A stretch of DNA of 64,000 bases, taken from contig JAZBRS010000029.1 of assembly GCA_037176725.1 (NCBI GenBank), positions 123,475,001 to 123,539,000 on the forward strand. Direction: 5' to 3'. The position numbers and the translations under genes are program-made. The DNA is from Posidonia oceanica. Its lineage: Eukaryota > Streptophyta > Magnoliopsida > Alismatales > Posidoniaceae. The notes below the pieces were generated by a model, which did not search any database, was not told the DNA's origin, and saw only the letters and a list, made by a program, of their open reading frames with translations. Of the stretch, positions 1-11,475 are shown piece by piece. Every line of letters begins with the position of its first letter. Position 1 is the stretch's first letter.

Positions 1-2311
1 CTATTCCCAATGCAGAGGGGGATGCTGGTGGAGGGGTGGAAGAAGATGCTGCCTCCCGAGTGTTGATACTGATGACCTTCTGGTCAATCAGGTCCTGCAC
101 GGCTCCTTGTAGAGTAAAGCAATTATTCGTCGAGTGCCTGACTACTCGATGGAAATCGCAGAAGTGATCCGTCCTATACCACCTCGGAAGAGGGTTCGGT
201 GGTGGGCGGATTTCGGGGAGCGTGAGGAGTGACGCGACCTTGGGGAGGACGGCGCTCAACGGCTCCACTAGCTGAGTGTAGTGGTGCTGAGGGTGGGGCC
301 GTCTCTGCCCTTATTGTTGTCCCTACCGAACCGGTGGGGTTGAGTAGACCGGTCGGGCGGTGGTAGTGATCTGTGGTGTGTGAGGTGCACTAGGTGTGGG
401 TGCATATACTACCTGATTCAGGCCAAGCGGAGCTACCATGTGGACAGGAGTAGCAGGAGAGTCGACGTAAGCAACTGCAGGCCGCAGGGGATCCCTCCTT
501 CTAGGGTTGTTGTTGTTGCCACCGCTGTTGTTGTTGGTGTTGCTGCTGCTACCGCCGCTGCTAGGGGATGTGGCTTGCTTGGCGAAGATGGAGAGTGCTG
601 GGAAATTGCCGCTCCGAAGGGTGCTCTCCACGCGTGTGTCGACCCGAATCAGAGATGCAAAACTAGTGACAGCTTGGATGGCAAGCAGAGCCCCAGTGGA
701 TGGTTGCACGCTCTGAATTATAATCTCGATAGATTCCTCGTCAGAGGGTCTATCGCGAACTTGTGTAGCTAGGGCACGCCAACGGTCGACGTACTCCCCG
801 AACGGCTCATTGTTCCTCTGCTTGAGAGCGACGAGGTCCTTGCGCTTAGGGACCAAGTCAAGATTGAAGGAATACTGTACTAGGAACGCCTTGCCTAGGT
901 CGTTCCAAGTCTTAATGGTGGCCATATCAAGTGATGTGAACCACTTGAGGGCCGGGCCAGTAAGACTCTTTTGAAACAGGCGGATCAACAACCTGTCATC
1001 AACCTGAAGCTGAGCCAAGTCTCCGCAATACGCCTTCAAATGGGCGATGGGGCAGCCCCTACCATTGTATTTGTCAAACGCCAGGATCTTGAATTTCAAT
1101 GGGAGTACCCCCTCTGGAAATCAACAAAGGTCCTGGAACTGGTAGGAGTGGAAGTCCACACCCTGCACTTGTCGAAGTCCCTTCTCCAGAACGGCGAACC
1201 TATCGTCGTTGGATTCTGGAGTTGCTGCCAAAGGAGATGGGACTACATACGCCATATGGGTCGCACCGAGGTGCTCCTCCGGGTCCACCATCGCGTCGCC
1301 TGGTGAAGCAACGAGATGGCTGGCGTATCCATGCAGATGTGCAGTGGGTGCTGTGGGTGGTGCAAAGTATGCAGGAGGGGGAAATTGCTGATGCACTGGA
1401 TGGGGGTATGTAGGATGCTGTGTAGTGAATTGTGAAGATCGTGGGAGCAACAGCTGCTATAGTGGCACGGTGCCAGGCAGTGGGCTAGAGAAGTGCTGTG
1501 CTCGAACCAGCCCGAGGGGCTGGCCACCAGGTGGTGGAGGTGCATGCTGTGCGGTGAATGAAGTGTGTGCAAGGGGAGGCTGCGCCCCTATCACCGAAGC
1601 AGAGAGCAGCTAGGGTGATGGCTGGGGCGGCAGGGCAACAGGGAATGCCTGGAGAGCAGGAACAAGATGCGAAGGGACCTCAGGTGCAGAAGGAGCTGGA
1701 GGAGGGTGGGCAGATAGAGCCATGCCCTGAAAGATTTAGGCAAGCTCCGCCAAGCGCTGGTACCGCTCTTCAGGGGTCCCGTCAGTGGGAATACTGAATT
1801 GTAGTGCTGGCAAGGGACCAGATGCAAGGGGGAAGGACTCAGACTGTCCAAGAGGATAAGATCCTAAGGCAGAAATCGCCGTAGCAGGGTGGGCGTTAGA
1901 AGTAACAATACCCAGGGAAGGAGGGGGCAGAGGCACCTCCGGAGCACGAGCATTGGTCACCAAGACAAGATCGGTGACCGGGTCCAGAGTAGTGTGAGTC
2001 TGCCAATGCCCCATAGGATGCTGGGGTGCCCTAGGCGACAGAGGGGGAAACCCTGGTGTCACTAACGGCACAGGAGGAATGGAAACAAGAGTTAGAGGAG
2101 CTGAAACAGAAGTCCCCTCTGGAACAACAGGAGTGAGCAAAGGCTCAAGAGTGCGCTGGGCCATGGCTGACCGAGAGCGGGTAAGAACAGGGCTACGATG
2201 GAAAGGTGAAGAAGGACGCCTAGGAGGAGCTATATTCGCGAAGGCAAATAGCTCAGGAAAGGGAAGGTCGAAAACAGGTGACGCAACAGAGGCGTCAGTG
2301 AAGCGAAGCAC
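1..2311 (-). pseudogene. gag: gag of element A (capsid, incomplete)
   Basis: The structural polyprotein packages element RNA in cytoplasmic particles. In one frame, starting at about 2311, there is a proline/serine-rich N-terminal part (1736-2311 and 1121-1450), then a Retrotrans_gag-type domain (about 600-1099, with LKWFTSLDMATIKTWNDL and QYSFNLDLVPKRKDLVALKQ), then a Gly/Asn-rich linker. A zinc-knuckle remnant of the type C-x2-H-x4-H-x4-C lies near 130-175, where the Gly before the second His reads Arg. Stops at about 1736, 1121 and 323 break the frame. The gag proteins of B and C align along the whole length, so I read this as one decayed gag rather than separate genes. Confidence 0.8.
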
Positions 2312-3474
2312 TCAAGCCCCGACAAGGGAACTCGCTCACTGATCTCTGTTGAAAGCAAAGCAAACAGGTGTTAGAACATGAAGGAAAAAAGCAAATGTTT
2401 AGTTGGTGGTATGAATGCAATCATGCAGATGGTATGCTATCTAGCATGCTCTCTTTCACCAATCTAGTGTGTCCTAGTAAGTTGTCTACTTCGGACTCAC
2501 AAGTGTGCGGGTCACCGACTCAGTCAGAAAGTAAGGCTCCTGTCTAGACCCTGGCCCAGAGCTCAGGTATGACGAGTGGTGCAGTAGTGGCCTTGACCCT
2601 GCCTAAGCATGGACTGTACCCGCTAGCAACACCGACACGACCCCTGATAAGGGGGGACAGACCGATCGACTCGTTCTGTGCCATAGCAGCTGAACAAGAG
2701 ATCGGGTCCATCCTTCTCAAACTAATAGGTAGACTCAGGGATGAGAAGATGCATGCCCTATATGATGCTTCATACAAAATGATTAAAGTTTTTTAATCTT
2801 GCGTGTTTTATTAACCCAGGGGGTGAAGGTATGTTGATGTCTCTAGTAGATCCTAGATTTGACTTTTACTTGCTGTTTTTATTTGCCAAGGGGTGGGAAC
2901 AACCAGTCTCTACTTGTCCTTAAGCCTAGAGCAGGAACAGGGAAGAAAACACCCACACATGGCAGGCAATCAACACACATCATAGTAAAAGGCATGCGCA
3001 TGGTATGTGCAAGTGTATGTGGACATGATAGTGGAAAGAAACACTTAGCATGTCAAAAGGCATAGTATGCAGGGCATGTGCGTGTGCAGTGGCATAGCAA
3101 AAGTGTAAAACAAAGCAATTACCACTCAAAAGGCATGCATTATTGGGCCAAACAAGTATTTAGACATGCATTATGCGAGAAAATAAAGTAATGACAAGCC
3201 AACAGGTAAATAAGTAAAGATAGGTAAGCAATAGAGCATGTAAAGGTAAAGCAGGCAATAAAGCATGTAAACAGGCAAGGCAAGCAAAAACAACGCAAGC
3301 AGAAAGCCAGCGAGGAGAGCCAGGGTCTAAATCCTTAGCAAAGTCGCCACTGTGCGACTTGCGGGGAATCAAGACAGGCGAGCAAGCAAATAGGCAAGGC
3401 AAAGACACAAGTCAGGCAAAGAATGCAATACCAAAGCGGCAAGAAAGCCAAAAAATGAAAGCCAGAGTCTAGTA
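2312..3474 (-). other. Untranslated leader of element A
   Basis: Non-coding sequence between the primer-binding site and gag. It resembles the leaders of B and C: a run of motifs such as ggcatgcgcatggtatgtgc and many short caagcaaaggcaag-like repeats. About 3316-3359 is a degenerate duplicate of 3461-3500, so a second, mutated primer-site/LTR-start junction lies about 145 bp away from the real one. No convincing open frame. Confidence 0.65.
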
Positions 3475-3492
3475 TCCCCAGCGGAGTCGCCA
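3475..3492 (-). other. Primer-binding site of element A (tRNA-Arg)
   Basis: On the minus strand it reads TGGCGACTCCGCTGGGGA, one base off the complement of the 3' end of plant tRNA-Arg (ACG), which ends CCCCAGTGGAGTCG plus CCA. It lies one base from the LTR end at 3494. Minus-strand DNA synthesis would start here. Confidence 0.8.
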
Positions 3493-4138
3493 CTGTAGCG
3501 ATACCGTGGAGCTTCGCGATCGTCCGTGGACATTGCCAAAGCTCGCGTGCACCGATCGGAAAGTTAGGTTCACTATTAACAGGTGATCTGAGGAGGAAAC
3601 TCGACTCAAAACACCGAAAATAGAGGCGAAAAGCCAAAGGGAAGGAATATGAGAAGAAAAAGACAAAAGGGAGTGCCACCATGTCTATTAAGTCGGGAGA
3701 CAAGGAAAATCGGGGAAATGCATGAAAAAACATGCAAAACCACACAAGAAGATGCAATACAATGCAAATGCTATGCAAAGAGGAGGTCTCGTGCCAAGGA
3801 CGAGGGCAAAGGGGTCATTGTGGGCCAGAGAAAGGGTAAGGACACCTGTTACGCGCGGGGAAGGTGTTAGGCACCCCCAACACGCCCGAAAAGCGGTCTT
3901 TCTAGATTTGAGGGAAAATGCATGCTTTGAATGCTTAAGTGCCATGAATGCCTAATTAGATGCTCAAATGTGTGTTCTAAGTGTTGGAATGCGTGTAAGG
4001 AATTAAACGTGCAATCTAAGTGCTCAGCAGCGCTGTCTGTGTTCCGAACTGGGCAAACCCTGGTTCGTGAGAACTCCAGGCAGTAAGCATCACTGCCCTA
4101 ATGCAAATGCAAGCGATTAAAACAAAATGCCGGTAAAA

Positions 4139-4500
4139 CCACACAATGCAGGGGTGCGACAAGCAAAGGGGAAAGCAAATCCAGGTGGAAAACAAGCGAT
4201 GCAAACGTGAAAGCAAAACATCAGAAAAGCCACGCAATGCAGGGGTATGACTAGCAAAGGGAAAAGCAAATCCGAGCGGAAAACAAGCGATGTAAACGTA
4301 AAAGAAAAACATCGAAAAAGCCACGCAATGCAGGGGGATGACAAGCAAAGGGGAAAGCAAATCCGAGCGGAAAACAAGCGATGCAAACGTAAAAGCAAAA
4401 CATCGGAAAAGCCACGCAATGCAGGGGTATGACAAGCAAAGGGGAAGATTAGACGACATGACGAGCGTCAACTGGGCAGTTAGGGCTGCCAGCCTGGATG
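4139..4500. repeat. 91-bp tandem repeat in the LTR of A
   Basis: Units begin at 4139, 4230, 4321 and 4412, each starting with a form of ccacgcaatgcagggg, giving an exact 91-bp period. The fourth unit breaks off into a copy of the gggcagttagggctgccagc motif (about 4468-4490). A further partial unit begins near 4549. The open frames over this stretch are by-products of the repeat. Confidence 0.85.
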
Positions 4501-5179
4501 CAAAGGAGAGACAAGCGATGTGAGTGTGAAACAAACATCAGATAAGAACCACACAATGCAGGTGTGAATACCTGCAAAGGGGAAAGGAAGCAAGCGAGGG
4601 GATCACCACTATCCTACGACTGTTTCCCACTAAACCGTCCTACGATGTGTCTCGCATGCTGCCCAAAGCTCGCTGCGCGATTGGATCGTGGAAAAAGGGG
4701 AAGGAGGTCGCGATCAGTAATAAATCCGAGGGAAAACTCGACCCAAAGACACTAAGAAGACACGAAAAGAGGAAGTAGAGTAGATAGGCAAGAGCGGAAG
4801 TCCTAATCTACATGCACGGAAAACAAGGTGCGAAAAACAATACATGCAATGCGAATGACAGGCAACAAATGATATGCAATGATTCAGATGGACTTACCTT
4901 GAAGATCTGAGGCTTGATCCGAGATAACCTTGGTCAGCATGAAAGTCCGCTCTGCCAGGATGATCCGGGTAGCTTGGTTGCGAAGATCCGACGGTCCGAT
5001 CAACAATTATCCAGGCTTCAAGGCAGAAGGCCCAAGGGCCAAGGAAAGGAAGGGATCTAAGTGCAAAAGTCCCTAGGGGTGTACAGAACAGAGCCTCCCA
5101 CATGCATGGGAGCTAAGGGTGCTCAAAAGTGTGCTAAGATGCTAAGTGCATTGATGTATGGGTGCAATGCATGTAAAAA

Positions 5180-6560
5180 TGCAAGAAAAGGACCTATGTG
5201 CAAATAGGGAAAAGTGCAGGGGCTTATGTGCAAAACATTGCAAAAATGCAGTGCAAATATGATGAGTACATGCAGGGAGGCAAGTGCGGCATTATGCGAG
5301 GGCAACAGAGAACAGATGCAACAAAAAATACAAGGCAAACATGCAATTGGTCAATAAAGGACCTAAATGCAATTTTTAGAAAACTTATGGACTAAGATGC
5401 AAAACCAGCAAACAGGCGCAAATCCCAAAAAGAAAACCTGCAGTGGATCCTCATGCAACTTCGGAGAAGCTTGGACAGAAGAAACAAAGCCAAGAAGCAT
5501 TTAAAAACCACAAAAGCTGGTCCTAGGGACCCATGTGCAATTTTCAGGAAAACTAGGACTAAACAGCAAATCCAGAAAGAAAACAGGCATGCACAGCCAC
5601 AGCAATGTTCAAAAACTTGGGTGCAACCTAAACAGGCCTCTAGGTTTGAAAGCAAAGCCAGAAGAAAACCACATGGAAACCACAAAGCATTGGAAGGGTC
5701 TACATGCAAGCTTTTAAAAAGCTAAGGGCTTAACTGCAAGACAAAATAGAAAACCTGGGGGGCATTTTGAAGCTCAGAAGGACCTAGATGCAAATAACAG
5801 AAACCTCTGGACCAAACAGCAAGTCCAAAAAGAAAGCAAATATGGCCATAGTGGATGTGCAGAGGACCTAAGTGTAATTAAATTAAAATCCAGGGCTTAA
5901 AAACAAGAAAACACAAGGCACAACACATTTTCAGGGACTGAAATGCAATAAGAGAAACATGCTGGGGTTTTATGCAATGCAATAATGTTCTAAATGCTGA
6001 ATTAAATCAAATCTAACAATCAGAGGACCCAGATGTGATTTCGAAAAGCTTAAGGACCCAGATGCAAAACAACAAAGAAAAAAACAGAAAACGATTCACA
6101 GTTGTTGGACCCAAAAGTAATTTAAAAGAACCTGCAAACAATTTATGCAATGCAATATGATAAGAAAAAGAAATTAAATGACATTCATCAACTGGAGAGG
6201 ACCAGATTGCAAATAAAATAAACACAAGGGCCTGGATGCAAATGACCAAAAACTACAGCAGTTCAGAGGGACTTGAAAGCAAATAAACAAAGCTGCAGTA
6301 TTTTTCATTAATGCAATATAGTTAAATGAGAGATTAAATGAAATATCAACTGTAACAGGATCAAGTTGCAGATAAAACAAGCATAGGGGCTAAGCTGCAA
6401 ATAACCCAAAAAGCACATATTAACTTAAGAGCAGAGGACCCAAACGCAAATAGGCAGAAAATCAGGGGCCAGATAGCAATATGGCATGGCTTCAGAATGA
6501 AAATAAAATAACTAACTATATGCAAGCACAGTACTTTAAATAAATAAAGGACTAACATGT
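5180..6560. repeat. Dispersed degenerate motif, aggacctagatgcaaata type
   Basis: At least 15 copies of a short motif (aggacc, a few bases, then atgcaaat) recur every 30 to 150 bp, for example near 5185, 5352, 5780, 5870, 6022, 6050, 6195, 6356, 6425 and 6545. The spacers are A-rich and diverged, so this looks like an old minisatellite inside the LTR. Any regulatory role is unknown. Confidence 0.6.
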
Positions 6561-7379
6561 AAATAAAAGAAACTAACGTACTTTAATGTAATGTAAATGA
6601 AACGAAAATAAAAAACATACGATGCTACAGTGCCATACGAAGGAAAAACTAGAGGCGGTGGAGCTCCGTGCATGCCAGCGTGCTCGCCGGGGAAGAAGAG
6701 AGGTCCGGCGACCTCTAGAAGCGCGCACAAGCAATAGAAAAGGGAAGTAAAAGGCCAGTGAGCAAGAGGAGGTTCAGGCGAACCTCTGGGATGAAGCGGC
6801 TACCTGAGATGCTGTCCGGACCGCGCTGACAACGCAGAGATCGTCGGAGCTGCAAGACTGAGGTGGGGAGCGCGGCTGGAACGGTTGCAGAGCTCAGCGA
6901 AGGGTCCGGCGTTCTCCTGGGATCGGCACGGTGCGTTCTGGACGGCGAGGGAGCGGCTGCGCAGCGTCGGGCCCGGAGGTGATCTCTACTCTCCGGCATT
7001 GGGTGCAGAGGGGTCGTCTGGGCGTTCTGGTGCTTTGGAAGTGGTGGGGAGGTAGGGGATCACTCGAGGGAACTCTCATGAAGCTCAGGGTGCTCTCAAA
7101 AGTGGGTGTGGTGGTCTGAGCCGTTGGGAAATCTCTCTGGTTTTGTTGGGTGCATTGGGTTCAAAATGGGATCACGGGATGCACAGAGCTCGCACGGGCA
7201 ATTGGGGGCTATTGGGCGCGAGCGAGGACGTGGCTCGAGGTCTGGAGAGCTGGCAGAAGCTTGGGCAACGAAGTCATTGCTCAAACCCAAATTCTAGGCT
7301 AGTGGCAGTCTGTGTGGGTGAGGAGAGGTCTGGACGATTGTGACGTGGGGCAAGGGGGCTACTGTGACCGTTGAGAGGG

Positions 7380-7980
7380 TGGCTTGGTTCGAGGCTGGCC
7401 AAAGAAGTCTTGGAGGACGTCAGGCGGAGTAAATGGGGGTGGACTAAGGTGAATTCGTGATGAGTGTGGTGAGCTGTGGTGAGCTGGAGGTGGTCTGTAG
7501 GTGAGGTGAGGTCTGAGGAGTTTGGGTCTGGATCAGTAGGTGTTGGTGTTGGTCTGGGTGAGCTTGCTGGCACAGAGGAGGTTTGGGTGTTGGGTCTGGT
7601 TCTGGGTGAGCTTGAGTTCGGGGTTTAGGTGTTGGTCTGCAGAGATTGGGTTCAAGAGAGAGTTGGGTTTGGTTCTGGGTTCAAGGTTTAAGTGCTGGGG
7701 TGATCTGGGTCTAAGGAGTTTGGGTGTGTAGGTGAGGAGTTGGGGTGAGGTGCAGGTGGTCTGTGCAGAGGAGGTTTGGGGTGCAGAGGATGTTTGGGGT
7801 GTTGGCATTTGAGGAAGTCTAGGCGGGAGAGAGGGAAGGATTGAAAAAAAGAAAAAGGAGGAGATCATGAGCTTGGGCCTGCTGAGAGGAGAAAGGGTGG
7901 AAAAGAGAAAAAAAGAAAGAAAAAATAAGATGAAGAAGAAGAAGAAGGAGAAGAAGAAAAAAGGAAAAAAAAAAAGGGGC
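7380..7980. repeat. G-rich minisatellite and purine tract in the LTR of A
   Basis: About 7500-7800 repeats variants of ggtttgggtgttgggtctgg on the plus strand. It is followed by a nearly pure AG tract (about 7840-7975). The 7980-8395 stretch after it is AT-rich with many taattag/ttaaat words and holds nothing I recognise. Confidence 0.6.
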
Positions 7981-8394
7981 TTAATTGGCCTTGGGCTTGA
8001 TTTGGATTTTTGCTTTGTTTTTAATTAGTTTAGGTTTGAATTAGTTTAAATTGATTTGGTTGTTGATTGTTTAAATTAATTAAATTCAAGTTGAAATAGA
8101 CTTTGTGTTTCAAATGAATTTTAGGATTTATTTAAAATGGGGTTTGGGGTTTAGTTCATTTTTTAAAGAGTTCGAATGTGTTTTAACTTTGATTGGATTT
8201 AAATTTAAATGAGTTTTGATTTGTTTAAGTGGGTTTTGACTTTAATTGTTAAATTCAAATTAGTTTTAATTCTTAATTAGGTTTAAAGATGGGCTTTGCA
8301 TTTTAAGTGGGCTTGGGGCTTTGGTTAGATTTAATTGGGTTGTAATTGTGATATGAATTTGCATGGATTAGATTTAAGTTATGGGGTTTTAAGT

Positions 8395-8485
8395 TTATTA
8401 GGGTCTTGATTAGGATTTTATTGGGGTCTTGATTAGGGTTTAGGGTTTTGGAGTTTAGGGTTTTTGAGTGGATTAGGGTTTAGGG
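8395..8485. repeat. Degenerate telomere-like repeats, block 1
   Basis: Repeated ttagggtttagggtttt-type words, a degenerate form of the plant telomere unit TTTAGGG, directly beside the poly-T of SINE copy 1. They lie inside an LTR and are irregular, so this is not a true telomere. Confidence 0.6.
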
Positions 8486-8700
8486 TTTTTTTTTTTTTTT
8501 ACCCTAGCCTACTATAGCTTAACGGATATTTTCTTCAAGGCAAGCCCACAGGTCACGAGTTCGAAACCTACGGGCGGAAGGAAGGGAAATTAATCCCAAT
8601 GCAAGAAAGAGTGGAAAATCCACTCTATGTGCGGTGGGCGGGTATCAAACCCACGGCTTGAGAAGGTAGTGGTGGTGACCCAACCACTACGGTAACCATT
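8486..8700 (-). mobile_element. SINE copy 1 (interrupted by the LINE)
   Basis: A poly-T run (8486-8500, a poly-A tail on the minus strand) is followed by a body matching SINE copy 2 (11162-11390). It includes the tRNA-like B boxes gttcgaaacc (near 8560) and gggtatcaaaccc (near 8640). The body stops at 8700, where the LINE inserted, and its last few bases resume at 11100-11106 (gttggtt). Less intact than copy 2. Confidence 0.75.
8686..8700. repeat. Target-site duplication of the LINE, left copy
   Basis: The 15-bp sequence actacggtaaccatt is repeated exactly at 11085-11099 and flanks the LINE. It belongs to the SINE target. Confidence 0.9.
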
Positions 8701-11084
8701 TTTTTTTTAATTAAGCGTAATCTTTATTGAAGACAAGAAAGATTACAGCAAGACTCATTGAGGACACAAACACTCAATAGTCTCTGAAAGACAGCAACAA
8801 CAAAAGAGCTAACAAAAGCATCAAGCAGACTCATAATCCAGATCCAAGGACGGAAGCTTGCTTTGTTTACAGGCCCTAAGGCGACTAGATCTACGCGGAC
8901 CTCCCGGGGGAACCATAGCAGAATAATCTTTACGCTTATGCTTCTTTCTATATTTGCCTACCATAGGATAATCCATGTCATAGTACACAGCATCAACACT
9001 ATGCGCCTCCTCACTCATCTCCTGATCCACCTCATCCATTGTGTCTTCTAACCCATCAGTTTCCTCACGAACATTAAGAGGATCTCTTTCCATTAGAGCC
9101 CTCAATTCCGTAGAATCAAGAGCATCCTTGATCTCATCTGATCCATAATCAGCATCCTTCAAATCTTTATGTAAAGCCTTGAGAACAGCAGGCCCTCCAC
9201 CACCTGAAGTACCACCTGCAACAACCTCCTGTTTCACTCTCTTTAAGGCAGAAGAGTGCATGGCTTCTATGAGTTGAGCCCAACGAACCAGAGAAGCACG
9301 CTCCCTCAGCTCCCTATCAGCAGCATCCTCCTGCTTAGCCTCCTGATGCTCTTGGACAGCAGCAGCAGCAGAACCCCCAGCCTTTCTCAGTTTTGTGTCT
9401 TCAACTGTCCCAGCATCAGCCCCCATTATGAGCAAATCCACCTCCAAGCTAGAACCCAAAGAATCTCCAGTAGGAAGTCTCCCCCCTAATGGACCTGAAA
9501 CATCAATTTGATTGATATCCATCCCTCCTTGATCAATACCCTCATCACCTGCAACTTGATCTGGAGTCAGAGCTGCCTCCTTATTCAGCACACAGGCCTC
9601 AAAATGGACCCTCTAGTCCACTTTAGGACCCCCTTGCTTCTTGATCTTCTTCTTCTGAATACCATCCTCCCCCACCTTTCCCGGAAGTCCCAACCACAGC
9701 TTTCCCTTTGAAGGAACGAGACACCCAATCTCTTGTTGTCTCAGAACCAGAATCAGGCCTTGATTTAACTTTTCCCTTAGGACAATCTACAATTAGGTGA
9801 CCCACACTTGCACACTTTGAACAGAAAGGAGGAATGGAACCCTCTGGAATAACCACCTTCTGAGATACCATTTCCCTACCATTCATTACCCAAACATTCT
9901 TGGGAATGGGCTTAGAGAGATCAACTTCCACACAAACCCTTGTAACCCCCGGACAAGTAAACTCTGTAGCAGCTTTATCAGCACAAAGGAATTTGCCCAC
10001 CAAGCCAGTAATGGACTGTAATGCACTAGGGGAGTGAAAATGTGCCCTCAAACAGGGGAATTCCACCCAAATGGGGGTACAAGTGGATTCAATCCCTGGT
10101 GTGAACCGTGGAGACCATCTGAACACCCTCATGGTCTTGCCAAACACTCTCCAGGCCTTCTTGATATAACCATTCACAAAGTCATCTCTGTTCTGGAATC
10201 AAATGATCACATGATGATCATCAATTGCCCCCACAAAGAACTCCTGAGAGAAAGATCTGACTCTCTTCAATGTCATCCGGATTTGCATTAGAGAGGGCCT
10301 ACTAGACTCAAACTTTCCCACTAGGCTCCATGAAAAAGGGCTAGATAATTTCCCTACCTCATCCGGAGAGAAGACTACCACCCTCTTGCCCTCCATCACA
10401 ACCAGAGCCTTCAGAGGAATATCTTCAAACAGCGACCGGACATGAGATGCTCAAGTTGTTGCTGCAAAAGTTTTTGGGCGCTGAGCCACCCCGGGCTTGC
10501 TATGATAATTGGGAGGAGATGCTAAGGGGTCACACCCCACATCCGACTCCTTCACTTCCATAGATATAGAGGGAAACTTCAACTGAGTTAGAGACCTAAA
10601 GCCCCCAACTCACACAGGCCTGACCACCTGCAAACCCTGACCTTCATCAGGGGCAAACTCTACCTCCGTACCACCACTTCTCGCAACATCAGCATAAGAT
10701 CTTCTATTAGGTCTCTGAGAATCAGCATGGGTACCTTCCCTAGGTTCCTCAACCACAAGCGGAACAGTACCTTTACCGGAAGGGACCAAAAGGAGTCCTG
10801 GGCAATGAAGCCACCGGAGCCTCCACAATCGAACCAGGCTTCATACCTGAAGAAGATGAACCACCCACAGTGGAACCTAGGGCAACCAAACTTGGACCGG
10901 GGTGAGAGGAAGTAGTCAAAAGGGGAGGACAAGAATGAAGGGTGGTGGTCAGAGGGGGAGGAGTCCCCATCCTGCCTGCCCTAGGGCACCGACGGAACGG
11001 GAAGAAAGGGCGAGCACTGATTTTCGCAGGACTTTCTCTCTCCTCGAGAGAAAAGAGAAGAACAGAGGGTTTAGGTTTTTTACT
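8701..11084 (-). mobile_element. L1-type LINE derivative carrying only ORF1
   Basis: A 2.38-kb insertion on the minus strand with a short A tail (8701-8710 on the plus strand is T-rich) and a perfect 15-bp target duplication, the hallmarks of target-primed reverse transcription. Its 5' end (about 11084) begins with an untranslated leader, then ORF1. After the ORF1 C-terminus it goes straight to the A tail, so the endonuclease/RT frame (ORF2) is absent. This is a deleted, non-autonomous LINE or a retroposed ORF1-like transcript. Confidence 0.8.
8821..10970 (-). pseudogene. LINE ORF1 (DUF4283 and zinc-knuckle nucleic-acid-binding protein)
   Basis: ORF1 proteins of plant L1 elements bind element RNA. 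Reading on the minus strand: an N-terminal Ser/Pro-rich part from 10970; the segment RSYADVARSG (10610-10828) that usually precedes DUF4283; a DUF4283-like region (10199-10399, and about 9900-10177 with RVFRWSPRFTP and VCVEVDLSKPIP); a zinc knuckle CSKCASVGHLIVDC; then a charged C-terminal part (8821-9591) ending with an Arg/Ser-rich stretch near the A tail. Frameshifts occur near 10800, 10400 and 9650, and there is an in-frame TAG near 9620. It is a pseudogene. The family call rests on the knuckle and on the order of parts. Confidence 0.75.
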
Positions 11085-11099
11085 ACTACGGTAACCATT
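11085..11099. repeat. Target-site duplication of the LINE, right copy
   Basis: Exact repeat of 8686-8700 (actacggtaaccatt). After it the interrupted SINE ends with gttggtt. Confidence 0.9.
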
Positions 11100-11161
11100 G
11101 TTGGTTAGGGTTTAGGGTTTAGGTTAGGGTTTTTTGAGTGGATTAGGTTTAGGGTTTTAGG
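11100..11161. repeat. Degenerate telomere-like repeats, block 2
   Basis: The stretch tttttgagtggattagg with surrounding tttaggg words repeats the sequence just left of SINE copy 1 (8460-8485). Flank plus SINE are therefore present twice, which suggests a local tandem duplication, or two insertions into neighbouring repeat units. Confidence 0.6.
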
Positions 11162-11390
11162 TTTTTTTTTTTTTTTTAACCTAACCTACTATAGCTTAAT
11201 GGATTTTTCTTCAAGGAAAGCCCACAGGTCACAGGTTCGAAACCTGTGGGCGGCAAGGAAGGGAAATTAATCCCATAATGCAAGAAAGAGTGGGAAAATC
11301 CCACTCAATATGCGGTGGGCGGGTTTCGAACCCGCGTCTTGAGAGGGTAGTGGAGGTGACCCAACCACTACAGTAACCATTGCTGGTTAA
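11162..11390 (-). mobile_element. SINE copy 2, with two inverted tRNA-like modules
   Basis: Poly-T 11162-11177, then about 212 bp. On the plus strand there is an A box tagcttaatgg (11192-11202) and a B box ggttcgaaacc (11234-11244). On the minus strand there is a B box (revcomp of 11322-11332) and an A-box-like element (about 11361-11372). Both pairs are about 42 bp apart, as in tRNA genes. A hairpin gagtgggaaaatcccactc lies between them. The poly-A tail on the minus strand suggests minus-strand transcription from the right-hand module. The family name is not known to me. Confidence 0.75.
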
Positions 11391-11475
11391 CAGTTTTAGG
11401 GTTTTGGGTTTTAGGGTTTTGGAGTTTAGGGCTGTAGGGTTTAGAGTTTAGGGTTGTAGGGTTTAGGGTTTAGTG
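11391..11475. repeat. Degenerate telomere-like repeats, block 3
   Basis: Words such as ttttagggttttgggttttag and gtagggtttagag follow SINE copy 2. Irregular unit length, so not functional telomere sequence. Confidence 0.55.

Noticed and set aside
4016..4534. 172-codon minus-strand frame with hydrophobic repeats
   Set aside because: Covers the 91-bp tandem repeat of A's LTR; the repeated peptide is a by-product.
11225..11335. Genuine tRNA genes
   Set aside because: A and B boxes are present, but no complete cloverleaf was seen, and the sequence is repeated with a poly-A tail, as in a SINE.
8395..11475. Chromosome end or true interstitial telomere
   Set aside because: TTTAGGG-like words are irregular and short and lie inside an LTR.
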